Origin: an uncultured Erysipelotrichaceae bacterium
GTDB taxonomy: Bacteria; Bacillota_I; Bacilli_A; RF39; UBA660
NCBI GenBank assembly: GCA_902783405.1
Contig: CACZQZ010000106.1
Location: 1 to 7,528 of the forward strand
Length of the DNA stretch: 7,528 bases
Direction: 5' to 3'
Below the pieces are notes generated by a model. The model saw nothing but the letters and a program-made list of their open reading frames with translations. It was not told the origin of the DNA and searched no databases. This document shows positions 1 to 6,042 of the stretch, piece by piece. The translations under genes were made by a program, and so were the position numbers. How positions within the stretch are numbered: position 1 is the first letter of the stretch; each line of letters opens with the position of its first letter.

Positions 1-482
1 CTTCTTTCTCTTACTTTACTTTTAAGTTCTTTTGGTATATCAAATACACATAGTTCTATCTTATCTGTTAATACTTCTTTGTTGACCCGACCTATTATTT
101 TGTAAATATCTTCTGTTATTTCATGATTATTTTGAATGATAAAGGTTGTTATTTTTCTTAAAGTTTTATGATTTTTCTTTGGATTTAATTCGGTGCTTAT
201 GACTCTAGATATGGAATATAACCATCTTTCAATCATAATGTCTTCATTTTTATTTTGCATTTCTACTAAGTATACATTTAAGTGATCTTCTAATTTGATA
301 TCGGTTATGATTCCTTTTAAATTTTTATTTTCTTTTAAAAGTTCTACATTAGATATTTTTTCAATATCAATATCTTTATCAAAACATATTTTAAAGATAT
401 ACTTTCGTAATTCTTTATCACTCATTATCACTTTAAATAAATAATCATTCGATATTGTAAAAAATGTTTTTTCTTTTATCAT
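1..482 (-). CDS. PD-(D/E)XK nuclease / Rpn-family putative transposase, N-terminal part (runs off window)
   Basis: The frame is open from an ATG at 482 to the window edge, giving 160 codons of the N-terminal half; Rpn-type proteins are usually about 300 residues. The start reads MIKEKTFFTISNDYLFKVIM, and the 'NDYLFK' box is typical of this family. The nuclease core follows: Asp61 in 'IITDIKLED', then 'YLVEMQNK' with Glu74 and Gln76 (the D...ExQ form of PD-(D/E)XK), then 'ERWLYSISRVIS', matching the family's R..YY..R helix. Known Rpn proteins are recombination-promoting DNA endonucleases, often annotated as transposases, although they lack terminal repeats and can be host genes. The ATG is 9 nt from GAGGTG (492-497), which favours it over the internal ATG at 424. 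It has its own promoter (568-597) and is separated from the CDF gene by a terminator. The family call is fairly sure; activity cannot be judged because the C-terminus is missing. Confidence 0.82.
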   Translation of the reverse strand, partial: MIKEKTFFTISNDYLFKVIMSDKELRKYIFKICFDKDIDIEKISNVELLKENKNLKGIITDIKLEDHLNVYLVEMQNKNEDIMIERWLYSISRVISTELNPKKNHKTLRKITTFIIQNNHEITEDIYKIIGRVNKEVLTDKIELCVFDIPKELKSKVRER

Positions 483-492
483 TAATACTAAC

Positions 493-515
493 ACCTCATA
501 AATAACATACGAGGT
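493..515 (-). promoter_or_regulatory. RBS-sequestering hairpin before the Rpn-type gene
   Basis: On the minus strand ACCTCGTA (515-508) pairs with TATGAGGT (500-493): 8 pairs including one G·U, with a 7-nt loop and one further possible U·G pair below. The 3' arm contains the GAGG of the only ribosome binding site for the gene starting at 482, so the folded mRNA should be poorly translated. Occluded ribosome binding sites are known for several transposase genes; applying that here is an inference. Confidence 0.5.
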
Positions 516-546
516 AAATGATGATTTTTCTTTTTTTTAACACCAT
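496..546 (-). other. Possible 16-codon leader ORF running into the Rpn RBS hairpin
   Basis: An ATG at 546 opens a short frame reading MVLKKRKIIIYLVCYL and ending in TGA at 498-496. The stop overlaps the Shine-Dalgarno of the nuclease gene (TGAGGTG), and the last codons cover the hairpin at 493-515. A ribosome translating it would open the hairpin and stop on the downstream ribosome binding site. Against it, its own ribosome binding site is weak and a 16-codon frame in AT-rich DNA easily arises by chance. Confidence 0.2.
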
Positions 547-567
547 TTTTTTAAAATTTCTACTTAA

Positions 568-597
568 ATTATATCTTTTTTATGGATTGCTAGTCAA
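568..597 (-). promoter_or_regulatory. Sigma-A-type promoter for the Rpn-type gene
   Basis: On the minus strand, TTGACT (597-592, 5/6 to consensus) is followed by an 18-nt spacer and a perfect TATAAT (573-568). Transcription would start near 561, giving a leader of about 78 nt that carries the hairpin at 493-515. It lies just beyond the CDF terminator, so the nuclease gene is a separate unit. Apart from the hairpin and possible leader ORF, I see nothing else between 483 and 567. Confidence 0.7.
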
Positions 598-600
598 TAA

Positions 601-631
601 AAAGATAAAAAAAACATCATTGATGTTTTTT
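601..631 (-). terminator. Intrinsic terminator after the CDF gene
   Basis: On the minus strand AAAAAACATCA (631-621 side) and TGATGTTTTTT form an A/T-rich hairpin around a central A, running into eight T residues (TGATGTTTTTTTTATC). It begins right at the stop codon of the CDF gene (630-632). Confidence 0.75.
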
Positions 632-1481
632 AAGTTGGTTCCATATGAATATTAATATATTCTATTTTTTTATCAAATTTTCTAATTTTTTCTTCTAAAA
701 TATCCATCATTTCATGGGCTTTTTTCAATGATATATTTCCATCCATACTAATGGTTAGACATAATTCATATGTTGATCCAAATTTTAATAAATATAAAGA
801 ATCAATATGGGATATTTTAGGATTCTCTAAAATAATTCTTTTTAAATTATTTAAAAATTCTTCATCATCCTCTTGCTTTCCTAAAATAATACTAATGTTT
901 TCTTTAATAATTGAAAAACCAGAATAAATAATAAATATCCCTACCAAAATACTTGCTACTTTATCACTGTATTTAAAAATTTTATGAAATTTAGATAATT
1001 GCATGAATAAAACAGATAATAAAACAACAATAGAACTTATAACATCCATTCTAGATTCTTTTCCACTTGCAATGACAATATTATTTTTCATTTGTTTTCC
1101 TTTTTGAATAATATATTCAGAAACCAATAGTTTTAACGTGATTGTAATTAAACTAACCATAAGTACCCATATACTAGGTATAATGATAGGATTTTTAAGT
1201 GAAGAGATAATTACCTCAAAACCAACCCATAAAATTATCAAACCTATAACAATACTCGTCAAATACTCTATTTTTCCATGACCATAAGGATGCTCTTTAT
1301 CCGCTGGTTTTAAAGAAAGTTTATTTCCAATGATGGCAAACACATCTGTAAGTAAATCACTAAAAGAATGAATTCCATCTGAAATAAGAGCGTTTGATTT
1401 TAATAAAAAACCAGAAATAACTTTTAAAACAGCTAAAAATACATTCATAATCATACTTGTTTTCATTACTTTACTAACCAT
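630..1481 (-). CDS. Cation diffusion facilitator (CDF) family metal efflux transporter
   Basis: At 283 residues this has normal CDF length. These membrane antiporters export divalent metals (Zn, Fe, Mn, Cd or Co) in exchange for protons. Hydrophobic segments lie near residues 10-28, 43-53, 73-93, 101-121, 147-162 and 176-194, followed by a cytoplasmic dimerisation domain (about 200-283) ending in the typical 'INIHMEP'. The family signature 'SNALISDGIHSFSD' (29-42) holds the TM2 metal-site pair His38/Asp42, and 'KPADKEHPYGHGKIEYL' (58-74) is the canonical loop. In TM5 the usual HxxxD appears as Glu142...Asp146 ('GKESRMD'), so metal preference cannot be read across from YiiP or ZitB. The ATG has AAGGAGA (1495-1489) 7 nt upstream. 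It follows polA by 44 nt with a moderate terminator between, so it may rely on readthrough; no separate promoter is visible. The family is secure and the substrate unknown. Confidence 0.93.
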   Translation of the reverse strand: MVSKVMKTSMIMNVFLAVLKVISGFLLKSNALISDGIHSFSDLLTDVFAIIGNKLSLKPADKEHPYGHGKIEYLTSIVIGLIILWVGFEVIISSLKNPIIIPSIWVLMVSLITITLKLLVSEYIIQKGKQMKNNIVIASGKESRMDVISSIVVLLSVLFMQLSKFHKIFKYSDKVASILVGIFIIYSGFSIIKENISIILGKQEDDEEFLNNLKRIILENPKISHIDSLYLLKFGSTYELCLTISMDGNISLKKAHEMMDILEEKIRKFDKKIEYINIHMEPT

Positions 1482-1506
1482 TAGAATCTCTCCTTTTCTC
1501 TAATAC

Positions 1507-1527
1507 AAAAAGACAAATCATTTGTCT
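1507..1527 (-). terminator. Intrinsic terminator overlapping the polA stop codon
   Basis: AGACAAAT (1511-1518) and ATTTGTCT (1520-1527) are perfect inverted repeats around one base. On the minus strand the hairpin runs into TTTTTGTATT. It overlaps the polA TAG (1526-1528) and ends only about 12 nt before the CDF ribosome binding site, so it would separate or attenuate expression between the two genes. Confidence 0.6.
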
Positions 1528-4105
1528 ACTTTGTATCATACCAATTTGTTCCATATTCTATATCTACTTTAAGAGGAACTAAAAGTGAATATGCATTTTC
1601 CATTTTTTCTCTTACAATTTGAGTTAAAATTTCTTTTTCTTCTATAAATACGTCAAAAATAAGTTCATCATGTACTTGAATGAGCATTTTACTTTTTAAA
1701 TGTTGCTTATTTATTTCTTCATAAATATCAATCATAGCTTTTTTAATAATATCAGCACTTGTTCCTTGAATAGGCGTATTAAGTGCCATTCTTTCTCCTT
1801 GATGACGAATAAGAGCATTTTTATTTTTTAGTTCTGGTAATAATCTTTTTCTATTCATAAGTGTCTTTACATATCCATCTAAATAAGCCTGTTTGATTGT
1901 TTTATCCATATACTCTTTTATTCCTGGATAAGTTTGAAAATAAGTATCAATAAAATTTTTAGCTTCCGTAGGTGTTATTCCAACGTTTTCGGATAATCCA
2001 AAACTACTTATTCCATAGATAATACCAAAATTAACTGCTTTAGCAATTCTTCTTTCTTTTTTACCAACAAAGCCTAATGGAATATGAAATATATCACTGG
2101 CAGTTTTAGCATGAATATCTTTATCTTCTTTAAAAGCCTCTATCAAAGAGGTAACATTCGCCATGGATGACAATACTCTAAGTTCAATTTGTGAATAATC
2201 TGAACTTAATAAGATATTATTTTTACTTGGTAAGAAAGCTTTACGAATTAATTTTCCTTCTTCATATCTTGTTGGTATATTTTGAAGATTAGGCTCTATA
2301 CTAGAAAGTCTTCCTGTTCTAGTTAATGTTTGTGTGTAAATGGTATGAACTTTTCCATCTTCATAAATTAAATTTAAAATTCCATCAATATACGTTGCTT
2401 TTAATTTTGTATACATACGGTAATCTAGTATTTTATTAATAATAGGATGGATATCTTTTAGTTTATTTAAAATATCAACTGACGTAGATAAGTTTTCTTT
2501 TTTCTTTATTGGATATGGAATATTCATTTTTTTAAATAAAACATCGGCTAGTTGTTTTGGTGAAGATATATTAAATTCTACTCCTGAAAGTTCATAGATT
2601 TCTGTTTCTATTTCTTTTATTTTTTGATCTACTTCTTTTTTTCTTTCTTCTAAAACAGTTTTATCAACTGTAATTCCTGTATATTCCATATCGGCAAGTA
2701 CATGTGATAATTTCATTTCGATATTATAAAATAAATCATGTAAATGCTCTTCTTCTATTTTTTTTAAGAAGAAATCTTTGGATTCGTAAATAAATTTAGC
2801 TTTCACCATCGCACCATAAACAATTTTATCTTCTTCTGGTTTTGTTATTTTTGTTTTTCCATATACGCTATCATAAAAAGGAATATCATAGTCTAATTCA
2901 TTTGCTAAATAAGCTATATCTTCTTTGATATTATAGTCAAGAAGGTAAGATGCTATCATAGTATCAAAAGTTACATTTTCTAAAGAAATATTCTGTTTTC
3001 TAAGAGATACTATTATTTTCTTTAAATCATATGTATATTTGATATTTTCTTTTAAAAAAGAAGGATTTTCTTTTAATATAGAAAACGGGATAAAGAAATT
3101 ATCTTTTTCGTTGTAAACAGCCATTCCAAGAATTTCAGCGCTATGATAATTATGACCTAATATTTCTAAATAGATAGCGCAATCTCCATCAACTTTGATT
3201 TCATCTATAGAAGTTATTGTTTTAAAATTAAGTGGAATAGGTTCAATCTTTTTTTCTTTTTTTAAGAATGAATAGAATTCTAATTCTTCATATAAATCAT
3301 TTAACTTTTGATGATTTTTATCTTTATATTTAATTTGCTTTAAATCAATTTCAATTGGAGCATCTTTAACAATAGTAGCTAAATGATAACTTAAATAAGC
3401 ATTTTCTTTATCACTTATTAATTTTTCTTTTAAAGCTCCTTTAATATAATCAATATTTTCGTAAATACCATCTAAGGTATTATATTCTTTTAATAGTTTT
3501 ATAGCTGTTTTTTCACCAATTCCTTTAACTCCTGGAATATTGTCTGATGCATCTCCCATTAAAGATTTTAAATCAATTACTCTAATTGGTTTTATTCCAA
3601 AGTCTTCTTCAAATGTTTTTTCATTATAACGAATATAGTCTTTTGATTTTAATAATTTCATATCAACATTTTTACTAATTAATTGAAGTAGATCTTTATC
3701 ACTACTAATGATTATTCCTTCATAATTATTTGTATTACAAAACTGTGAAAAGGTACCAATAATATCATCAGCTTCATAGTTATCAAGTTCTAAATGACAT
3801 ATCCCCATCGCATCTAATAAATCAAATGCGACTGGGAATTGTTTTTTAAGTTCATCAGGAACTTCCATTCTTCCACCTTTATATTCACTATATTCCTTAT
3901 GTCTAAAGGTTTTTCCTTTATCGAAAGCTACTACCATATATACTGGTTTTTCTTCTAATATTATTTTGTTAATCATATTGTTAAAACCAAAAATGGCATT
4001 TGTTGGAAATCCTTTACTGTTTTGCATAAAATTTCCATTATATGCAGTTGCATAATAACTACGAAATAAAAGATTATTTCCATCTACTAACACTATTTTT
4101 TCCAT
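1526..4105 (-). CDS. polA: DNA polymerase I (5'-3' exonuclease + polymerase, proofreading domain degenerate)
   Basis: This 859-residue repair and Okazaki-maturation polymerase starts at ATG 4105 (MEKIVLVDGNNLLFRSY), 9 nt after GAGG; a 16-codon extension to a TTG at 4153 has no ribosome binding site. The N-terminal FEN-type 5' nuclease has its acidic sites (Asp8, Asp62, 'YEADD' 110-114, 'SSDKD' 134-138, 'GDASDN' 184-189) and the helix-hairpin 'GVKGIGEKTA'. The 3'-5' exonuclease fold (about 305-450) lacks catalytic acids: 'AIYLEILGHNYHSAEILG' stands where E. coli has DTET, and 'YGAMVKAKF' where E. coli has YAAEDADV, as in Bacillus-type Pol I. The polymerase domain is complete: motif A DYSQIELR (636-643), motif B 'RRIAKAVNFGIIYG' (685-698, Phe693), and motif C 'QVHDELIFD' with His812-Asp813-Glu814. 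The stop is TAG. Nothing suggests damage. Confidence 0.98.
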   Translation of the reverse strand: MEKIVLVDGNNLLFRSYYATAYNGNFMQNSKGFPTNAIFGFNNMINKIILEEKPVYMVVAFDKGKTFRHKEYSEYKGGRMEVPDELKKQFPVAFDLLDAMGICHLELDNYEADDIIGTFSQFCNTNNYEGIIISSDKDLLQLISKNVDMKLLKSKDYIRYNEKTFEEDFGIKPIRVIDLKSLMGDASDNIPGVKGIGEKTAIKLLKEYNTLDGIYENIDYIKGALKEKLISDKENAYLSYHLATIVKDAPIEIDLKQIKYKDKNHQKLNDLYEELEFYSFLKKEKKIEPIPLNFKTITSIDEIKVDGDCAIYLEILGHNYHSAEILGMAVYNEKDNFFIPFSILKENPSFLKENIKYTYDLKKIIVSLRKQNISLENVTFDTMIASYLLDYNIKEDIAYLANELDYDIPFYDSVYGKTKITKPEEDKIVYGAMVKAKFIYESKDFFLKKIEEEHLHDLFYNIEMKLSHVLADMEYTGITVDKTVLEERKKEVDQKIKEIETEIYELSGVEFNISSPKQLADVLFKKMNIPYPIKKKENLSTSVDILNKLKDIHPIINKILDYRMYTKLKATYIDGILNLIYEDGKVHTIYTQTLTRTGRLSSIEPNLQNIPTRYEEGKLIRKAFLPSKNNILLSSDYSQIELRVLSSMANVTSLIEAFKEDKDIHAKTASDIFHIPLGFVGKKERRIAKAVNFGIIYGISSFGLSENVGITPTEAKNFIDTYFQTYPGIKEYMDKTIKQAYLDGYVKTLMNRKRLLPELKNKNALIRHQGERMALNTPIQGTSADIIKKAMIDIYEEINKQHLKSKMLIQVHDELIFDVFIEEKEILTQIVREKMENAYSLLVPLKVDIEYGTNWYDTK

Positions 4106-4124
4106 ATTATCAAACCTCTTTTTT

Positions 4125-4153
4125 ATTATACCTTGAAAAAGATTTTGCCGCAA
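4125..4153 (-). promoter_or_regulatory. Probable polA promoter
   Basis: There is a perfect TATAAT (4130-4125) on the minus strand, 17 nt from a weak -35 TTGCGG (4153-4148, 3/6). The start would fall near 4118, leaving only a very short leader before GAGG (4118-4115) and ATG (4105). The -10 is strong and the -35 poor, so the exact start is uncertain. Confidence 0.45.
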
Positions 4154-4218
4154 TGTTATTTTAAATATTTATGTAAACTAAAAACAAGAATTTTGAAGTA
4201 ATATGGTTAAAGTAGACA

Positions 4219-4247
4219 TTAAAAAGAGAACTATTTCTAGTCCTCTT
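4219..4247 (-). terminator. Intrinsic terminator after the second collar gene
   Basis: On the minus strand AAGAGGACTA-GAAA-TAGTTCTCTT folds into a 10-pair stem (one G·U) with a GAAA tetraloop, followed by TTTTT (4225-4221). It lies about 80 nt after the stop of the gene ending at 4329 and isolates that gene from polA. Between 4248 and 4328 I see only a weak AACATT/AATGTT inverted repeat (4294-4312); 4154-4218 shows nothing else. Confidence 0.82.
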
Positions 4248-4328
4248 ACAAATACTTGGTACACAAAAAATATAAATCAATTTTAATCTTATCAACATTT
4301 CATAATAATGTTTTTGTCCTTTGATGTT

Positions 4329-4985
4329 TTACGCTGTTCTTTTCCACATATATACTGTTATATATGGATTTTGTACATTAAGGGCTGTTCCACTTCCGGT
4401 TGAGTTTGTATTATGGGCTGGGACTGAGTGACTATGGGCACCTGCACCACCTGTATTATATGAAGTTCCATAAGCAAATCCATAATCATCTCCAAAAGGA
4501 ACAGTTGTTTTTGTTCCGCCGCCAACAGCATTAACTAAATTAGCATATGTAGAATGTGTATGATTTCCTATATTTGATGTATTTAATGCATTAACACTAT
4601 GGGTATGAGCTGGTAAATTTTCTACAGTAATTGTTTTAGTTTTACTTCCACCCGTTTTTCCCCCTACATTAAATTCTGTATCATTTGCATCTACACTTAC
4701 TAGCGTTTTTCCTTTTCCAAAGACTTCCCATGTACCACCAAAAAGTGTAGACGGATTGGTATTATCAGAAGATATATATATTGCTCCAACAGGATATATC
4801 TTTTGCCAGATAACATCAGCCGCATTATATAAATTATCAAGAGCTGCTTTTACGGTTGTTGTTTTATAAGCCACACTGGTACTATTGATTATGGTATCTG
4901 CTACTACTGTTGTGAGTCCAAATCCTATTCCTCCTATTAACATTCCGAGTAGATATAGTTTTCCATTCTTTCCTACTTTTTTCAT
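4329..4985 (-). CDS. Secreted phage tail-collar/baseplate-like protein, copy 1
   Basis: The protein has 218 residues. Residues 1-29 form a signal peptide: Lys-rich start, hydrophobic stretch 'LYLLGMLIGGIGFGLTTVVA', probable signal peptidase I site VVA|D at 29/30. A short 'TIINSTSVAYKTTTVKAALDNLY' segment (31-53), of a kind seen in gut Bacilli surface proteins, links to a tail-collar domain. That domain starts 'YPVGAIYISSDNTNPSTLFGGTW' (64-86), has glycine-rich loops and the 'NLPAHTHS' box, and ends 'NPYITVYMWKRTA', the classic end of collar/gp10-like baseplate proteins. Three HxH motifs (127/129, 142/144, 184/186) resemble those that bind metal along the axis of trimeric phage fibres. No phage gene lies nearby, so a cellular surface role such as adhesion is likely but inferred. 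AAAGGA lies 8 nt before the ATG. Expression probably passes through the structured leader at 4986-5169. Confidence 0.85.
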   Translation of the reverse strand: MKKVGKNGKLYLLGMLIGGIGFGLTTVVADTIINSTSVAYKTTTVKAALDNLYNAADVIWQKIYPVGAIYISSDNTNPSTLFGGTWEVFGKGKTLVSVDANDTEFNVGGKTGGSKTKTITVENLPAHTHSVNALNTSNIGNHTHSTYANLVNAVGGGTKTTVPFGDDYGFAYGTSYNTGGAGAHSHSVPAHNTNSTGSGTALNVQNPYITVYMWKRTA

Positions 4986-5169
4986 TTTATCTTTCCTTTC
5001 TATCTCTTTTTTGGAACAAAAAAGGGCGGTTTAACCTCCCCCCCACCGTTTGCTATTTGCAAACGTGACATTCAGTCTATCTTTTATCACATCTGCTTTT
5101 CAAACTTATCTTTTATCGGTTGATTCCGTTATCTCTTTTTGAAATAATTTCTTTTCCTACTTTTCTTAC
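4986..5169 (-). promoter_or_regulatory. Structured attenuator/riboswitch-like leader of collar copy 1
   Basis: About 184 nt separate the predicted start from the ATG. In transcript order it contains: a 20-nt block identical in both leaders (5131-5112, minus TAACGGAATCAACCGATAAA); segment 1 GTTTG (5105-5101); segment 2 GCAGATGTGATA (5096-5085); segment 3 TGTCACGTTTGC (5070-5059, reaching 5065-5059 as CGTTTGC on the other pairing register); segment 4, the other arm of the perfect hairpin CGTTTGC/GCAAACG at 5065-5047; then a G-run terminator (5044-5018) and the ribosome binding site (4999-4994). Segments 2 and 3 can form 12 pairs including G·U, which excludes the 3:4 hairpin; 1:2 is a third alternative. 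This is attenuator logic, but the trigger is unknown and I recognise no known riboswitch class. Confidence 0.6.
5018..5044 (-). terminator. Leader terminator with G7 tract, collar copy 1
   Basis: On the minus strand a run of seven G (5044-5038) continues as GGGAGG (5040-5035), then loop TTAAA, CCGCCC (5029-5024) and six T (5023-5018). The stem has one A·G mismatch. It lies 19 nt upstream of the ribosome binding site, so it would stop transcription before the gene unless prevented. Confidence 0.65.
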
Positions 5170-5175
5170 ATTTTA

Positions 5176-5204
5176 ATTATATCACATTTACCCCTATTTG
5201 ACAA
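5176..5204 (-). promoter_or_regulatory. Strong sigma-A promoter for collar copy 1
   Basis: TTGTCA (5204-5199, 5/6), a spacer of exactly 17 nt and a perfect TATAAT (5181-5176) lie on the minus strand. It sits directly after the terminator of the preceding collar gene, so the two genes are separate units. Transcription would start near 5169, defining the long leader. Confidence 0.85.
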
Positions 5205-5224
5205 TTATTTTTAAAAAAATTATC

Positions 5225-5254
5225 AAGAAAAAAATTAGAATTAATTTCTAATTT
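5225..5254 (-). terminator. Intrinsic terminator after collar copy 2
   Basis: AAATTAGAA (5254-5246 on the minus strand) and TTCTAATTT (5240-5232) form a 9-pair stem around a 5-nt loop, followed by a T-run. It overlaps the TAA of the gene ending at 5253. Confidence 0.75.
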
Positions 5255-5891
5255 ATGCTGTTCTTTTCCACATATAAACGGTAATATAAGGCTGTACGTT
5301 ATTATGTTGGCTTCCACCACCTGTGTTGTCAGCGTACCAATTTCCACCATAAGCCGACGTAGTATTATCGGCATCTGGAATGAAACGAAAGGTCGCAGAG
5401 GTATTATTTGGGTTAGTACTATAACTCGTACTTATTTTATGACCAGCAACTCCAGCGATAATCTGATGAGTGTGACTAGGCATCTCAGCAATTGTTAAAG
5501 TATGATTGTATTCTCCACCCTTTACTTCAGCACTCTGATGATTAAAACTTCCTGCTGTAACTGTACCAAAAGACGTTGTAGTATTCGCAGTAACACTTCC
5601 CGTTCCAAGTAAAGTTCTTCCTTCTCCAAAAGTTTCCCATGTTCCACCAAATAATTCACTAGGATTAGTACTATCTACACTTATATAGATACTTCCTACT
5701 GGATATAACATTTCTTTAAAATCTGCTACATCATATAAATTATCAAGGGCTGCTTTGACTGTTGTTGTTTTATAGGCTACACTTGTACTATTAATTATAG
5801 TATCTGCTACTACTGTTGTGAGTCCAAATCCTATTCCACCTATTAACATTCCTAGTAGATATAGTTTTGCATTCTTTCCTATCTTTTTCAT
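5253..5891 (-). CDS. Secreted phage tail-collar/baseplate-like protein, copy 2
   Basis: This 212-residue paralogue has the same plan as the gene at 4329-4985. Residues 1-53 are almost identical (only Ile4 and Ala8 differ in the first 50): signal peptide with probable cleavage after Ala29, then 'TIINSTSVAYKTTTVKAALDNLY'. The collar domain opens 'YPVGSIYISVDSTNPSELFGGTW' (63-85) and ends 'VQPYITVYMWKRTA'. The middle (about 95-195) is very different from its neighbour and has a single clear HxH (His140/His142 in 'MPSHTHQ') against three there. Start context (AAAGGA 8 nt before ATG) and leader are also duplicated. Its own terminator sits on the stop codon. It is upstream of copy 1 in transcription order. 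By domain it resembles receptor-contacting phage tail parts, but the signal peptide and absence of phage genes favour a cell-surface protein. Its ligand is unknown. Confidence 0.85.
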   Translation of the reverse strand: MKKIGKNAKLYLLGMLIGGIGFGLTTVVADTIINSTSVAYKTTTVKAALDNLYDVADFKEMLYPVGSIYISVDSTNPSELFGGTWETFGEGRTLLGTGSVTANTTTSFGTVTAGSFNHQSAEVKGGEYNHTLTIAEMPSHTHQIIAGVAGHKISTSYSTNPNNTSATFRFIPDADNTTSAYGGNWYADNTGGGSQHNNVQPYITVYMWKRTA

Positions 5892-6042
5892 TTTATCTTT
5901 CCTTTCTTTTCCACACTTATTTCTTTACAAACAAAAAGAGGAGGTTTACCCCCCCCCGTTTGCAAATAGCAAACGTGATATCTAGTCTATCTATTTATCA
6001 CATTTGCTTTTCAAACTTGTCCTTTATCGGTTGATTCCGTTA
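5766..6042 (-). repeat. Duplicated block: leader + RBS + signal-peptide coding region
   Basis: This stretch matches 4860-5131. The first 126 nt of the two genes differ at about ten positions by eye. The ribosome binding site region, leader hairpins, G-run terminator and 20-nt conserved block are shared in the same order, with small indels between. Similarity falls off inside the collar domains and upstream of the leaders, so the repeated unit is the regulatory and secretion module rather than the whole transcription unit. Confidence 0.75.

Noticed and set aside
4106..4153. A 16-residue N-terminal extension of polA to a TTG start.
   Set aside because: No ribosome binding site precedes it, it overlaps the likely promoter, and the ATG at 4105 has GAGG and begins exactly where Pol I proteins normally begin.
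5177..5374. A 65-codon minus-strand frame overlapping the 3' end of collar copy 2 and its terminator.
   Set aside because: It is out of frame with a clear gene, runs through a terminator and promoter, and has no recognisable protein features.
5304..5498. A 64-codon plus-strand frame antisense to collar copy 2.
   Set aside because: It is a shadow of the collar reading frame, with no supporting ribosome binding site or protein signature.
4329..5891. Prophage remnant.
   Set aside because: Only collar-type domains are present, both with signal peptides and their own regulation, and no other phage gene or attachment site is visible.
5018..5975. CRISPR array or integron attC-like sites suggested by the repeated hairpins.
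   Set aside because: There are only two copies, each tied to the start of a paralogous gene, with no regular spacers and no integrase.
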